DNA from: Luzula sylvatica
Lineage: Eukaryota > Streptophyta > Magnoliopsida > Poales > Juncaceae
Assembly: GCA_946800325.1 (NCBI GenBank)
Contig: OX326960.1
Span: forward strand, 20,044,393 to 20,108,392
Length of the DNA: 64,000 bases
Direction: 5' to 3'
Each line of letters opens with the position of its first letter. Positions within the stretch are counted from its first letter, which is position 1. Below are positions 12,945 to 23,064 of this stretch, one piece after another. A program made the position numbers and the translations under genes. The notes beneath the pieces were generated by a model. It worked only from the letters and a program-made list of their open reading frames with translations. It had not been told where the DNA came from and searched no databases.

Positions 12945-13037
12945 TCCAACGGCTATATCGAGCAAGGCCTAGAATGTTCTCCTCCAACGGTCATATCCGG
13001 AGAGACGTTGGAGGAGCCCCCCTGTTCTCTATATATA
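12945..13037 (+). promoter_or_regulatory. Promoter-like block: two MSA-type motifs and a TATA box
   Basis: TCCAACGGCTA (12945-12955) and TCCAACGGTCA (12983-12993) both fit the M-phase-specific activator consensus YCYAACGGYYA, recognised by three-repeat MYB factors in plant G2/M genes. A TATATATA box follows at 13030-13037, then a CT-rich leader from about 13049. Spacing and order are those of a core promoter firing rightward. The block is conserved in D1 copy 2. Promoter activity is inferred. Confidence 0.55.
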
Positions 13038-13048
13038 CTCGCCCAACC

Positions 13049-13049
13049 C

Positions 13050-13110
<61 letters not shown>
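13049..13110. repeat. (CT)n tract in the putative leader
   Basis: A long CT run, shortly after the TATA box, with one CTC interruption. In copy 2 the tract at 43378-43426 is shorter. Confidence 0.9.
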
Positions 13111-13111
<1 letters not shown>

Positions 13112-13260
13112 GTGTCTCTCTCTCCTGTGTCTCTCTCTGACCAATTGAAGAACTCTCATATTTTCTGCTCCAAATCAAAGATGTGTTAGAAACAGAGCGA
13201 AATATCTAGTCTTTCTCTCTCTCTCTTCGACCAATTGAGGCAACAAGGTACAAATCAAAG

Positions 13261-13397
13261 ATGGCGAGTCCTCTCTCATTTTTTCTGCTCCAAATCAAAG
13301 ATGTCTTAGAAACGCAGCCACAATGAGAGATTTCTTTCCGTTTCTAGAAGAAGCAAAATTGGCGAGTTCAACCTTCGATTTCTTCTTGAAGAAGTAA
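13261..13397 (+). other. Two tiny overlapping ORFs (21 and 24 codons) downstream of the MSA/TATA block
   Basis: The first ORF (13261-13326, MASPLSFFLL...) and the second (13323-13397, MRDFFPFLEEAK...) overlap by an ATGA. Both are intact in D1 copy 2 with only single-residue changes. They are the first usable ATGs after the inferred start site, apart from one immediate ATG-TGT-TAG. They could be upstream ORFs of a lost gene or chance frames. No function is assigned. Confidence 0.25.
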
Positions 13398-14210
13398 CCA
13401 CAGTGTACAGTTCCAACTGGGCCTTATGTTCTGTTCATGCAAAACAGGTGGAGGTAAAATACTAAAATTCCTGTCTTTTTCGAATTATTTTTCAATTGTC
13501 TTTTTTCAGATCATGTTTCCTCTTATCTGAATTTATTTCAAGAATTCAAAGTTTGCCTACTTCGTTCATTTTTTTTGTTGATGTGACAGCAAGAATTACT
13601 TGCTGCTCGAAAAAGTACTATTTTAGCAAAAGTACTATTTTTTCTCTTATTGAATTTCTCTCTCTTTTTTTCTGTGATTCGATTCGTAGATGAGAATTAT
13701 TTGCAAAAGTACTATTTTGAGCAGCGGTAATTGAGGGGAATGGAACAGTGACGAAGAGAACCGAGTCAATGCATCCAAAAATGACAAAGGGGGGCCGAGT
13801 CAGAATCTGAAGGGAACTAACTGCCCATTGCTGTGACGAATGCATCTTATCTGGTACTTATTATTATTTCAATTCCTTATTTATTTTACTTGTACTGTTT
13901 GCAAGTCTGAGTTTCTTTTTTTGTATAAATTTCAGAAGCACCAAACTTCTCAATTCCAAAAAAGTCACTGCAGCAGGATAGTATGAAGTTTCATGGGTCC
14001 CTTTGCTGCTGAAAATACCACAAGACTCTTTTCATTACGTGTGTATTTTTCTAGCGTGTTTATTTTTGTATGTATGTGTGATATGTGTATGATGTAATAT
14101 AGGTGTGTGTCTGATCTGTGCATGTGTGTGATGTATGTGTGTGTGTGTGTGTGTCTGATCTGTGTGTATAATGCTTGTGTGTTTGTCTTTTTCATGCAGG
14201 TTAGGGCCGC

Positions 14211-14690
14211 AGGAAGGGGGCCTGGCCCGGGAGGGGAGGTCGGGCCCACGCGGGGCCCGTTCCGGGAGGTAGGGCCCACGCCGGGCCCGGTCCGGGAGGT
14301 TGGGCCCACGCGGGGCCCGGTCAGGGGGGGTCGGGCCCACGCGGGGCCCGGTCAGGGGGGGTCGGGCCCACGCCGGGCCCGGTCCGGGGAGGTCGGGCCC
14401 ACGCCGGGCCCGGTCCGGGGAGGTCGGGCCCATGCGGGGCCCGGTCCGGGGGGTCGGGCCCACGCGGGGGTCGGGCCCACGCGGGACCCGGTCCGGGGGG
14501 TCGGGCCCACGCGGGGCCTGGTCCGGGGGGGGTCGGGCCCACGCCGCCTGGCCCGGTCCGGGGGGGTCGGGCCCACGCCTGGCCCGGTCCGGGGGGTTCG
14601 GGCCCACGCGGGGTCCGGGGGGGTCCGGGGGGTCGGGCCCACGCGGGGGGCCCGTGGTTATGTCCGGGTGGTCGGGCCCGGGCGGCACTA
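14211..14690. repeat. GC-rich ~30-bp minisatellite
   Basis: About 15 units of GGTCGGGCCCACGCGGGGCC followed by CGGTCCGGGG, with G-runs of four to eight. It is a GC island of roughly 500 bp in an AT-rich window. The repeats keep all six frames partly open, so the long Gly/Pro/Arg-rich open frames over it are artefacts. The second array is at 44506-45040. Confidence 0.92.
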
Positions 14691-14839
14691 ATTCATGATC
14701 TTAAAATTTAAAATGATAGGCTTATTTTTATTCTTATTAAAAATCATAAAATTGTAGCTAACATGTTTTTTGTATGTACGATACGCGAAATATCTTTTAA
14801 AAAATAATTAATATTTGTTTACAATGTTTTATACACCGT

Positions 14840-15206
14840 ACCTATCGAAATAACACATAAAATGAAGAAGATTATATACATTGATTAAAAACATGAGGAT
14901 GTGTTTTTTATGAGGAGGTTTAAACAAACATACAATGATTGTTTTTTTCGAATGAAATGCTTTTAGTAAACAATTATTTATTGCTTTTTGTGCCACCATG
15001 TTGCTACTACCAGTGAGTCCCATTGTTTCCTAGCATCTTTGTTTAGTGCTTTTCGTAGGTATGCCCATGTCTCAAATATTCCTCCCCGATTTGTCCATCT
15101 TGTTGGTAGGTTTAGAGTGGATATATTATGTTTTAGCCATGTATCCTTGGTGAAATTGCACTCGGATAGCACGTGGTTCCTGTTTTCTTCTGTCTCGGCA
15201 CATCCC
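14840..15206 (-). pseudogene. LINE 3'-end fragment with zf-RVT-type zinc-binding segment
   Basis: Reading leftward from 15206 the frame gives CAETEENRNHVLSECNF and TKDTW, the Cys/His pattern of the RT-associated zinc-binding domain after plant non-LTR reverse transcriptases. It continues through GGIFETWAYLRK and DSLVVATWWH. After a stop near 14988 other frames continue weakly to about 14840. It is truncated abruptly on its 5' side at 15206, where a unit of the GC-rich minisatellite is fused to it. It belongs to the same family as the 45.2-47.8 kb LINE. Confidence 0.75.
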
Positions 15207-15232
15207 GGGGGGTCGGGCCCATACGGGGCCAC
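15207..15232. repeat. Single stray unit of the GC-rich minisatellite at a junction
   Basis: CGGGGGGTCGGGCCCATACG followed by GGGCC sits exactly between the LINE fragment and the start of duplication D2, about 500 bp from the main array. Confidence 0.8.
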
Positions 15233-15235
15233 TTA

Positions 15236-16937
15236 TTAAGTATGTCCTCTTTCACTTCAAAATAATAAATACATGTATATGTTTTTGTAAGAAATTTATA
15301 ATTCTTCTGAGAATTATTTAAATATTTTTTGAGGAATAGAGATGAAAAAAAATCATTATTAATTAATTGCACGGATATGTTTGATTATTATTAAAAAAGT
15401 TACCAACTAAAAATACAACCGAAATAAGAATAAAATCGTCATTTTTTAATGTAAATATTTGCTTGATATGTTAATAGTAATCTATAAACATGTTAATAGT
15501 AAATTTAAATACATTATTCTTGCTGGATATGCGTGAACTTTTGATAACTTCCAATAACTCAAAATAAAAATTTAAGTTTTTTCAATGGGTATATTTTATT
15601 ATCTACATGATGCAAAAATATATACCAGATAATATATATACGTTTGTTCTTTTGAAGATAAGCGCTTGAGAATATAGATACTTCTGTTTCAAGTAACAAT
15701 TAATCATGTAGGAAAATCTTAATCTATCACAACACGACAAAGTAAGATTACATTAATAAAGAACATTTTTTATGCAATCCATAATAAGAAGAATGTAGGA
15801 AATTGCTCGTCTGATTCAAGTAACAATTAATTATGTTAAATTATGAATCATTTCTTCGTGAATTTTTTAATTCAAGGGGTCAAGTTGGTTGCGTCATTGG
15901 TTCTTGTGTTATCTTCGTCGAGAAAATGATATCAACAAATGAAATGTTTGTTGTTCTTATTAAAAAAAAATATGAAAATGATCCATTTATCCAATCACAA
16001 ATCACTATACTTAATTATTTCTATAAGTTTATCTAACTTGTTTGTCCATAACATTACATGATTCTATTTTCATGTACATAATGCATTTTTCTTTGATGCA
16101 CTTTCTATGTTCAATTTCCAATTTTGGTGTACCTCCATCTATATCAATTCATACGAGAAATTATAAACAAAACTAAGAGTAACATTTTTCTATAAGAGAA
16201 AAAAAAAATAGAAAATGAAGGGAACATTTTATATTAATAGCAAACTAAGAGTAACATTATTATTAATATACTATTAAATTAATATTAAATTAATATTATA
16301 ATATATTAATAGCAATATGTTAATATTATTTCAATATATTTATATAAATATTAATATTAATATACTAAATAAAAATATTAATATTAGAGTATATTATTAA
16401 TATTAATATTAATATATTATTAGTTAATAATACAATAATTTATTAATTTATTAATATTAATATGTTTATATTATTTTAATATATTTATGTAATATTAATA
16501 TATTATATTATTATTAATATAAATATATTATTAATATAAATAATATTAATATATTAACAATATTAATAATATTAGTATGTTAATATTATAATAGTATATT
16601 ATATGAATATGCTAATATAATAGCATTAATATAAAACTATTAATATATTATTATTATTTACAATATTTTAATATTAATATTAATATAAGTATTATGAATA
16701 TATATTATAATTATAATTAATATTATATTATTATTATACTTAAAATTATAATATTAAAATTAGTACAATAAAATTACTACAATTAATAATATTATGATGA
16801 TTTTATATTTTAATAATGTTATATTATAATCATATTATTTATTTATTTATACTAATTTGATTACAATAATAATATTGTAATAATATAATATAATAATGAT
16901 AACAACAACAACAACAACAACAACAATAATAATAATT

Positions 16938-17010
<73 letters not shown>
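15236..17010. repeat. Duplication D2, copy 1 (copies at 54167-55680 and 58451-60180)
   Basis: Starts with TTAAGTATGTCCTCTTTCAC and runs almost base for base with 58451 onward into the (TAA)n tract. The 54167 copy carries two insertions that this copy lacks. This copy therefore shows the empty sites GTTATCTT at 15908-15915 and CTTAATTAT at 16010-16018. A 67-codon frame at 15833-16036, also present at 59029-59232, is conserved only because the duplication is recent. Confidence 0.9.
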
Positions 17011-17014
<4 letters not shown>

Positions 17015-17088
17015 TACAATTAATCATAATCATATTATAACATTATAACAATATAATATTATAATACCATAACAACATCAACAACAAC

Positions 17089-17123
<35 letters not shown>

Positions 17124-17459
17124 GTATTATTATTACTATAATAATAATAAGAAGAAGAAGAAGAATATAATAACATAATAATAATATTATAATAATTTAA
17201 TATTATATGAAAATACTATTATATTGTGTTAATTTTAATCAAACATTTGTTCTATATTTTCAATAATGAAATTCCAGAATTTTTCTAACCAACCAAACAA
17301 AGAATTATACTTTCCAGTATTTTATAATTCGGACATCCAAACAAACTGTGGAATTACTAATTCCAGAACTTTTTTCTCCTCCACCTTATAATCCAATTCC
17401 ACTCTACTAATTCCGCTTGCCAAACGTAAGAGAAAAAAAACAAATAGAAAATGAAGGGA
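16192..17459. mobile_element. (TAA)n-rich Harbinger-MITE-like block between ~30-bp direct repeats
   Basis: TAAGAGAAAAAAAA...ATAGAAAATGAAGGGA occurs at 16192-16223 and again at 17427-17459, bracketing about 1.2 kb of TTAATATTAA-type DNA. The right 200 bp (TTCCGCTTGCCAAACG end) matches the right end of the MITE at 19400-21151, but the terminal GGCCCC is missing. Contains (TAA)n at about 16937-17013 and 17088-17122. Confidence 0.55.
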
Positions 17460-18127
17460 AGAAAACGGCCCATACACTAACAATGTAAATATTGTAATAT
17501 ATTTAATTTAATTTTAGCATATTATTCATTCGGTTTTCATCTAATACCTCAAATCCACTAATAATGTAGACATTCAAGGATGGAAAGCCATGGCCCATGT
17601 TCAATACTGACATGAAAAAACCGCACTATTGAAAATGCCCTATAGAAATTTTTTACTAGGAATCAGACCCATTTTTCATTTCTCATTTGTGTTTTAGAGT
17701 TTTTATCCCCTTTTTCTGCATCAGTTCTTCTGTCCTGTATTAAGCCCAATGATATTTGTAAGCTAGATTTTTTTTCATTTCACTATTATTCAAAATTGAG
17801 CACATCTCAAAATTAAGCCATAAAATCCTGATAAGTGTACTTATTAATTATTATATAAGAAAACATAATCTAATTCTAATTTTATTCCAACGGTAATCGA
17901 TTCCATGTCCTTGCATAAACAAGTACGGTCTCTCTCATATAACCCGTTTTAAAATGAAAATTTAAAAAAATAACCTCATTTTTGAAAATATTCCAAAAAT
18001 AATTCATAACTGATTATTAAATCCTAATGCATAGTTTATGTCGATGACTTGTGTGTTTAGGCTATTATCTCCTTAACAAGTTAGGATATTATTTGTTCCA
18101 ATAATTTTGTAAATCTTTTGAATACAT
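17460..18127. other. Duplicated AT-rich spacer (D3 begins near 17790)
   Basis: 17790-18303 matches 56543-57122 closely. Parts of 17500-17600 also resemble 61650-61930. No gene is visible. Confidence 0.65.
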
Positions 18128-18761
18128 ATTATCAAATATATCCAAAATATTAATCTGTCGTTAAATATAACTCGATTTTTAATTATAAACTTAATGAAAT
18201 CACTGACTTCAGGATCATTAGAAATTTAGACCAAAATGTCCTTTCTTCTCCAACAAGTTGTGACTAAATTCCCCTTTCTCACTCGTTTATCAAACTCTTG
18301 GACTTGCTACGAGCTTCCAGTGGATAATGGATAGACACCATACTCAGTGTATTTACAAGACAAAACTTGCACTATGGATGCTTAGTGATACTACCATAGT
18401 TCTACCAAATACCAAATGGACCGCAATTAAGCATAATTTCATCACCAATTAATCACAAAACCCATCAAATTCAAGAAGAAATGGGTATCTTTTACGGACT
18501 GGTTCTTAAAATATATAAAATGGAGATGTCGTCTCGTATCATATTCAAGACACTTGTGTCATACAAGAGAGAAGATTATCGCCGTGATGATACCAAGATA
18601 GAGTGAGAGAGGAAGAAGTGGAGATTCCGAGCTAGATGATAGTCAGCCAGAGAGACTCACAGATTCACGAACGTGAGGTGAATAGAAGAGGTAAGAGGGC
18701 AAACTCGTCATTTTACAAGTTCTCTGTTTAATCTAACAGAATACTTAGTTTCTGGACAAAT
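18128..18761 (-). repeat. Direct repeat flanking an ORF (TRIM-like?), distal copy
   Basis: The segment from TATCAAATATATCC to TTTCTGGACA recurs at 19125-21518, interrupted there by a 1752-bp MITE. On the minus strand it begins TGTCC. Two direct repeats around a 363-bp centre resemble a miniature LTR element. However I see no primer-binding site, no CA end and no matching TSD, so a tandem duplication is equally possible. The single TGA at 18386-18388 is the empty site of the MITE. Confidence 0.45.
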
Positions 18762-19139
18762 CGAGGATAAGGCTCGCAATATATCTTCTTCTCCTAACTT
18801 ACTCTTTTCTGCCTCTATCCCCTTTGGTACTTCTTCTCTATTTTTCCTGTTTTTGTGATTTTTCTTCTCAAATCCATGTGTCACTTCTTTATATTGTATC
18901 ATCTGTGCCTTTTCGGTGACTGATACATATGAGTCCGCTTGTTTCTCTCTAATTCTCATGCTTCTTCTTATAAGTTGATCCTCTCTATTTTCTTCTTGTG
19001 AGCTTTGAAATTCTTCACTGAGGATTATGGGGTCTATTGGTTTAGGTTCTCTCTCTTGTTCTCTTGTGGGTGTAATCTGTGAGTCATGCATTAAAAATGA
19101 GGAGTTTTGTGCTTTTGCCCCTTTATCAAATATATCCAA
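18708..19139 (-). CDS. 143-codon ORF of unknown function between the direct repeats
   Basis: Opens with MDIFDKGAKAQ in the proximal repeat, covers the whole single-copy centre and ends in the distal repeat. The product is hydrophilic and highly charged, with acidic and basic stretches such as LIRRSMRIREKQ and HKNRKNREE. There are no membrane segments or recognised domains. Since both ends lie in the repeats it is likely a fragment trapped in a non-autonomous element. I do not recognise the parent gene. Confidence 0.3.
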   Translation of the reverse strand: MDIFDKGAKAQNSSFLMHDSQITPTREQEREPKPIDPIILSEEFQSSQEENREDQLIRRSMRIREKQADSYVSVTEKAQMIQYKEVTHGFEKKNHKNRKNREEVPKGIEAEKSKLGEEDILRALSSICPETKYSVRLNRELVK

Positions 19140-20247
19140 AATATTAATCTGTCGTTAAATATAACTCGATTTTTAATTATAAACTTAATGAAATCACTGA
19201 CTTCAGGATCATTAGAAATTTAGACCAAAATGCCCTTTCTTCTCCAACAAGTTGTGACTAAATTCCCCTTTCTCACTCGTTTGCCAAACTCTTGGACTTG
19301 CTACGAGATTCCAGTGAATAGATACCATACTCATTTCTTGTGCAAGTCTTGTAAATACAAAACTTGCACAATGGATGCTTATTGATCCTAATACAGTGAG
19401 GGGCTGTTTGGGAGCTAGAATTTTGAGCAAGAATTTCATTTCAAAGTGGAGCATCTCCTAAATTCCTTGTTTGGCACACCATTAATGAAAGAACTATATT
19501 ATTCTTGGATTTTCTTCTTCACACAAATTCTCCAAATTATAATTCCAAAAATTTGGAGAATGTCAAGGTGGAGGAAAACACATAATGGAGTTATTATTAT
19601 TATTATTATTATTATTGTTATTATTATTATTAAATGATATAAGATAATAATAATTATTAAATGATCACAATAAAAAAATAATAATACATAAAATATAATA
19701 TAATAATAATAATATAATTATAATATTGTAATGATATTATAATAATAACTATATTATACAGTAATAATATTATAATATTAAACTAATAATATTATAATTA
19801 TATATTATTAATAATTATATAATATAATAATTATATTATAACTAATATAATATTATATATATTATTATAATAATAAATAGTAATTATATTGTAATATTAT
19901 TATAATAATAAATAGTAATTATATTTTAATACTATTAATATATAAGGCGGAACAAAAAATTATAATCAAAGAATAATTATATTATATGTGAAATAATAAT
20001 ATATATTATTATAATAGTATAATAACTATTATACATAATAATTAATAATTATATTATATTTATATAATTAATATAATATGTTATATATTATTATAAATAA
20101 TAATATTATATGGATAAAATACAAGGTTCATACTATTTTTTATTTTCATGTAATTAATATAATATTACATATTATTATAAATATATGTATTATATTGTAT
20201 AAATAGTAATTATATTATATATAATTAATATAATATAATATTATATT

Positions 20248-20299
<52 letters not shown>

Positions 20300-20797
20300 T
20301 TAATACCAATATCAATATTAATATATTAATATCAATAATTAATATTATTATTAATATACTATTAATTAATATTAAAATAATATTATAATTATTATTATAA
20401 TAATAATTATTATAATATATTAATAGCAATATGTTAATATTATTTGAATATATTTATATAAATATTAATATTAATATACTATATAAAAATATTAATATTA
20501 GAGTATATTATTAATATTAATATTAATTTTAATATATTATTAGTTAATAATACAATAATTTATTAATATTAATATTAATATGTTAATATTATTTTAAAAT
20601 ATTTATGTAATATTAATATATTATATTATTATTAATATAAATGTATTATTAATATTAATAATATTAGTATGTTAATATTATAATAGTATATTATATGAAT
20701 ATGCTAATATAATAGCATTAATATAAAAATATTAATATATTAGTATTATTTACAACAACAACAATAATAATATAATAATAATAACAACAACAACAAC

Positions 20798-20838
<41 letters not shown>

Positions 20839-21518
20839 GTATTATGATTACTATAATAATAATAATAATAACAAGAAGAAGAATATAATAACATAATAAT
20901 AATAATATTATAATAATTTAATATTATATGATAATACTATTATATTGTATTAATTTTAATCAAACATTTGTTTTATATTTTCAATATGAAATTCTAGAAT
21001 TTTTCTAACCAACCAAACAAAGAATTATACTTTCCAGCATCTTATAATTCGGACATCCAAACAAACTGTGGAATTACTAATTCCAGAACTTTTTTCTCCT
21101 CCACCTTATAATCCAATTCCACTCTACTAATTCCGCTTGCCAAACGGCCCCTGATACTACCATAGTTCTACCAAATACCAAATGGACCGCAATTAAGCAT
21201 AATTTCATCACCAATTAATCACAAAACCCATCAAATTCAAGAAGAAATGGGTATCTTTTACGGACTGGTTCTTAAAATATATAAAACGGAGATGTCGTCT
21301 CGTATCATATTCAAGACACTTGTATCATACAAGAGAGAAGATTATCGCCAAAGCTAGAGTGAGAGAGTAAGAAGTGGAGATTCCGAGCTAGATGATAGTC
21401 AGCCAGAGAGACTCACAGATTCACGAACGTGAGGTGAATAGAAGAGGTAAGACGGCAAACTCGTCATTTTACAAGTTCTCTGTTTAATCTAACAGAATAC
21501 TTAGTTTCCGGACACAAA
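19125..21518 (-). repeat. Direct repeat, proximal copy, split by a MITE
   Basis: 19125-19399 plus 21152-21518 together equal 18128-18761, with a small deletion near 21352. The interruption is the 19400-21151 element, and TGA is duplicated at the junctions. Confidence 0.8.
19400..21151. mobile_element. PIF/Harbinger-type MITE, TSD TGA, AT-microsatellite interior
   Basis: Ends GGGGCTGTTTGGGAGC and GCCAAACGGCCCC (inverted GGGGCCGTTTGGC). TGA is duplicated at 19397-19399 and 21152-21154. The empty site survives in the sister repeat at 18386-18388. The interior is almost entirely TAA/TTA and ATATTAAT DNA, including a (TTA)n run near 19592-19632 and (TAA)n at 20250-20298, with no protein. The right 200 bp is shared with 17220-17426 and 29160-29305, defining a family. 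Confidence 0.8.
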
Positions 21519-22125
21519 CTGACATTAAGAAGGATAAATTTGATAGAAACAAATACACTTTTGCCCTCCAAACTTATCCCAAATGTGCAACTTATCCCCC
21601 AAACAAAAAACTGCACATTTTTATCCCCCGATCTTTCAAAAATTATTCAGTTTGCCCCCTCCGTCCATTTTGTGTTAAAACTTCTGTTAAATGGTGACGT
21701 GGCATGCTGACGTGGATTTTTTTAGTGCATTGTGGTGATGACGTGGCAAATTTAAGAAATATTAAATTATTTAATAAAATCCAAATCATTAACCAAAATA
21801 ATCCAACATTAAAACAACTCAATAATCAAAAAATAACCCTTCTCAACAACAAAAAAAAAACCAATCCAATAACTCAAACCCAAACCCAAACTCATCTCTC
21901 TCTTTCTCTCTCAACAACACTTAGCAGCCTCCCTTCTCTCTCACCTCCTCTCCCTCTCTCTCTCTCTCTCTCTCGCATTCTCTCGCTGTAGACGTCTCTC
22001 TTTAATATCTCGCGCTCCTACATCTGTGGTGAGAAATTGTAGTTCCAAGCTGCAATTGTTTTCGCCATGGCCGAGAAGCAGAACGTCGAAGGAGAAGAGC
22101 TACGTCGGATCGACCTCCAAGCTCC

Positions 22126-22200
22126 AATTCTACCAACGGGGAACTGAAGCCCGGCCTTGCTACTCCTCGACGTCGCCTTCTTGGTCTTAGACGCAGCACC
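22126..22200 (-). pseudogene. Captured histone H2A N-terminal fragment
   Basis: 25 codons read GAASKTKKATSRSSKAG then LQFPVGRI, the start of the H2A histone fold including the invariant SRSSKAGLQFPVGRI stretch. The rest of H2A (RFLKAG onward, acidic patch, C-terminal tail) is absent; after GRI the frame passes into unrelated sequence. It is joined in frame behind the CTNNBL1-like piece. A fragment this short cannot form a nucleosomal histone. Confidence 0.85.
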
Positions 22201-22550
22201 AATCGCGAGAATTTCAGAGGCGTATTGTTTATTCGCGTCAAATTCGCGGATCTTGATTCGGCCGAGAATATATCTGAGGATTTTCGTTCGTTCGCAAACC
22301 AGATCGGCCACGGATGGCTTGATTTCGATCAGGTTTTCGATTACTTCGAGTATTGTGCACGGCACTGGCCTCGTCAGGATCTGCCTCGGATAATCTTGCG
22401 AGATTTTGAACTAATGATTCCAATAGGAGGGAAGAGGTTCATGGAGATCAAATCAGGGTATAATTCAGGGACACCAGCAAGAGTTGGCAATTTCTCGAGT
22501 TCCTCGTGCAATAATTCACGGGCGTTGATGGCGAGAAGAAGAAGTGACAA
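22201..22550 (-). pseudogene. Captured CTNNBL1-like (beta-catenin-like protein 1) fragments
   Basis: CTNNBL1 is an armadillo-type spliceosome-associated protein. Three consecutive pieces are legible. The first reads NARELLHEELEKLPTLAG then VPELYPDLISMN. The second, after a jump and frame change, reads LESLVQNLARLSEADPDEA then SAVHNT. The third, after another shift, reads ENLIEIKPSVADLVCERTK and REFDANKQYASEILAI. The order matches the parent protein with an internal segment missing. It looks like captured exons with frameshifts. The last piece is fused in frame to histone H2A within an open frame at 22018-22365. Confidence 0.75.
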
Positions 22551-23008
22551 TTGCAGGGGATTGTACGGAGAGAGAGTTTAGAGAGAGATAGGGGGGGCTG
22601 GTGAGAGAGATATGGGTTTGGGTTTATTTTTTTATTATTGGGTTTGAATTAAATTAATGATTAATGGATTGGATTATAATGGTTAATGAGTATGATTTTA
22701 TTAAATAATTTAATATTTCTTAAATTTGCCACGTCATCATCACAATGCACTAAAAAAATTCACGTCAGCATGTCACGTCATCATTTAACAGAGATTTTAA
22801 CACAAAATGGACGGAGGGGGAAACTGAATAATTTTTGAAAGTTCATGAGGTAAAAATGTGCAGTTTTTTGTTTGGGGGGTAAGTTGCACATTTGAGACGA
22901 GTTTGGAAGGCAAAAGTGTACTTTTTTCAATTTGATATTGTTGATTTTATAGGAACAAATTTGATATTAAATTTTTTTGAAGGGACATATAAGAAATTGC
23001 CCCTAAAT

Positions 23009-23044
23009 ACTAATCCTAATTCTAATCCTAATCCTAATCCTAAA
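23009..23044. repeat. (TAATCC)n hexamer repeat
   Basis: About six CTAATC units with one CTAATT variant. The paralogous site at 57158-57175 has fewer units. Confidence 0.8.
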
Positions 23045-23064
23045 GAAATTATTGGAACAACTAA

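Larger units (their letters stand above)
9625..15206. repeat. Segmental duplication D1, copy 1 (partner 39626-45371)
   Basis: Near-identical text runs through both intervals in the same orientation, from the tandem-repeat leader to the LINE fragment. Shared pieces are the damaged exons, the 22-bp minisatellite, (GT)n, the MSA/TATA block, (CT)n, exon-like pieces near 13.6-14.0 kb and the GC-rich minisatellite. Copy 1 has a hAT MITE that copy 2 lacks. Copy 2 has a longer 22-bp array and small extra segments near 41060-41110 and 42640-42715. Pieces such as the segment after AATTTCAG at 13935 read like spliced exons, but no complete gene can be built. Confidence 0.9.
21540..22985. mobile_element. 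Pack-MULE-like element with long inverted repeats and captured gene fragments
   Basis: About 21540-21785 and 22665-22985 are inverted copies. Both carry ACACTTTTGCC, AAATGTGCA, TTATTCAG, CATTTTGTGTTAA, TGACGTGG and AATATTAAATTATTTAAT blocks in mirror order. Long TIRs and captured host gene pieces are the Pack-MULE hallmark. The outermost bases are degenerate and I could not fix a TSD. The centre holds CTNNBL1-like and H2A fragments facing left, then a CT-rich stretch. The partner region at 57.1 kb retains only the last bases of the right arm. Confidence 0.7.

Noticed and set aside
12953..13189. Ser/Leu- or Arg/Glu-rich frames
   Set aside because: Translations of (CT)n/(GA)n microsatellites. 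The same applies near 3853-4149, 21704-21991 and 43148-43491.
14035..14698. Long Gly/Pro/Arg-rich open frames on both strands
   Set aside because: They lie entirely on the GC-rich minisatellite, which has no stop codons in most frames. The same happens at 44268-45089. Simultaneous openness on both strands argues against a gene.
15833..16036. 67-codon frame conserved at 59029-59232
   Set aside because: The whole surrounding DNA is duplicated, so conservation says nothing about selection. The third copy is interrupted by insertions.
18128..21518. Confident LTR retrotransposon call
   Set aside because: The direct repeats and short centre fit a miniature LTR element, but the ends are not TG...CA, and I found no primer-binding site, polypurine tract or matching TSD.
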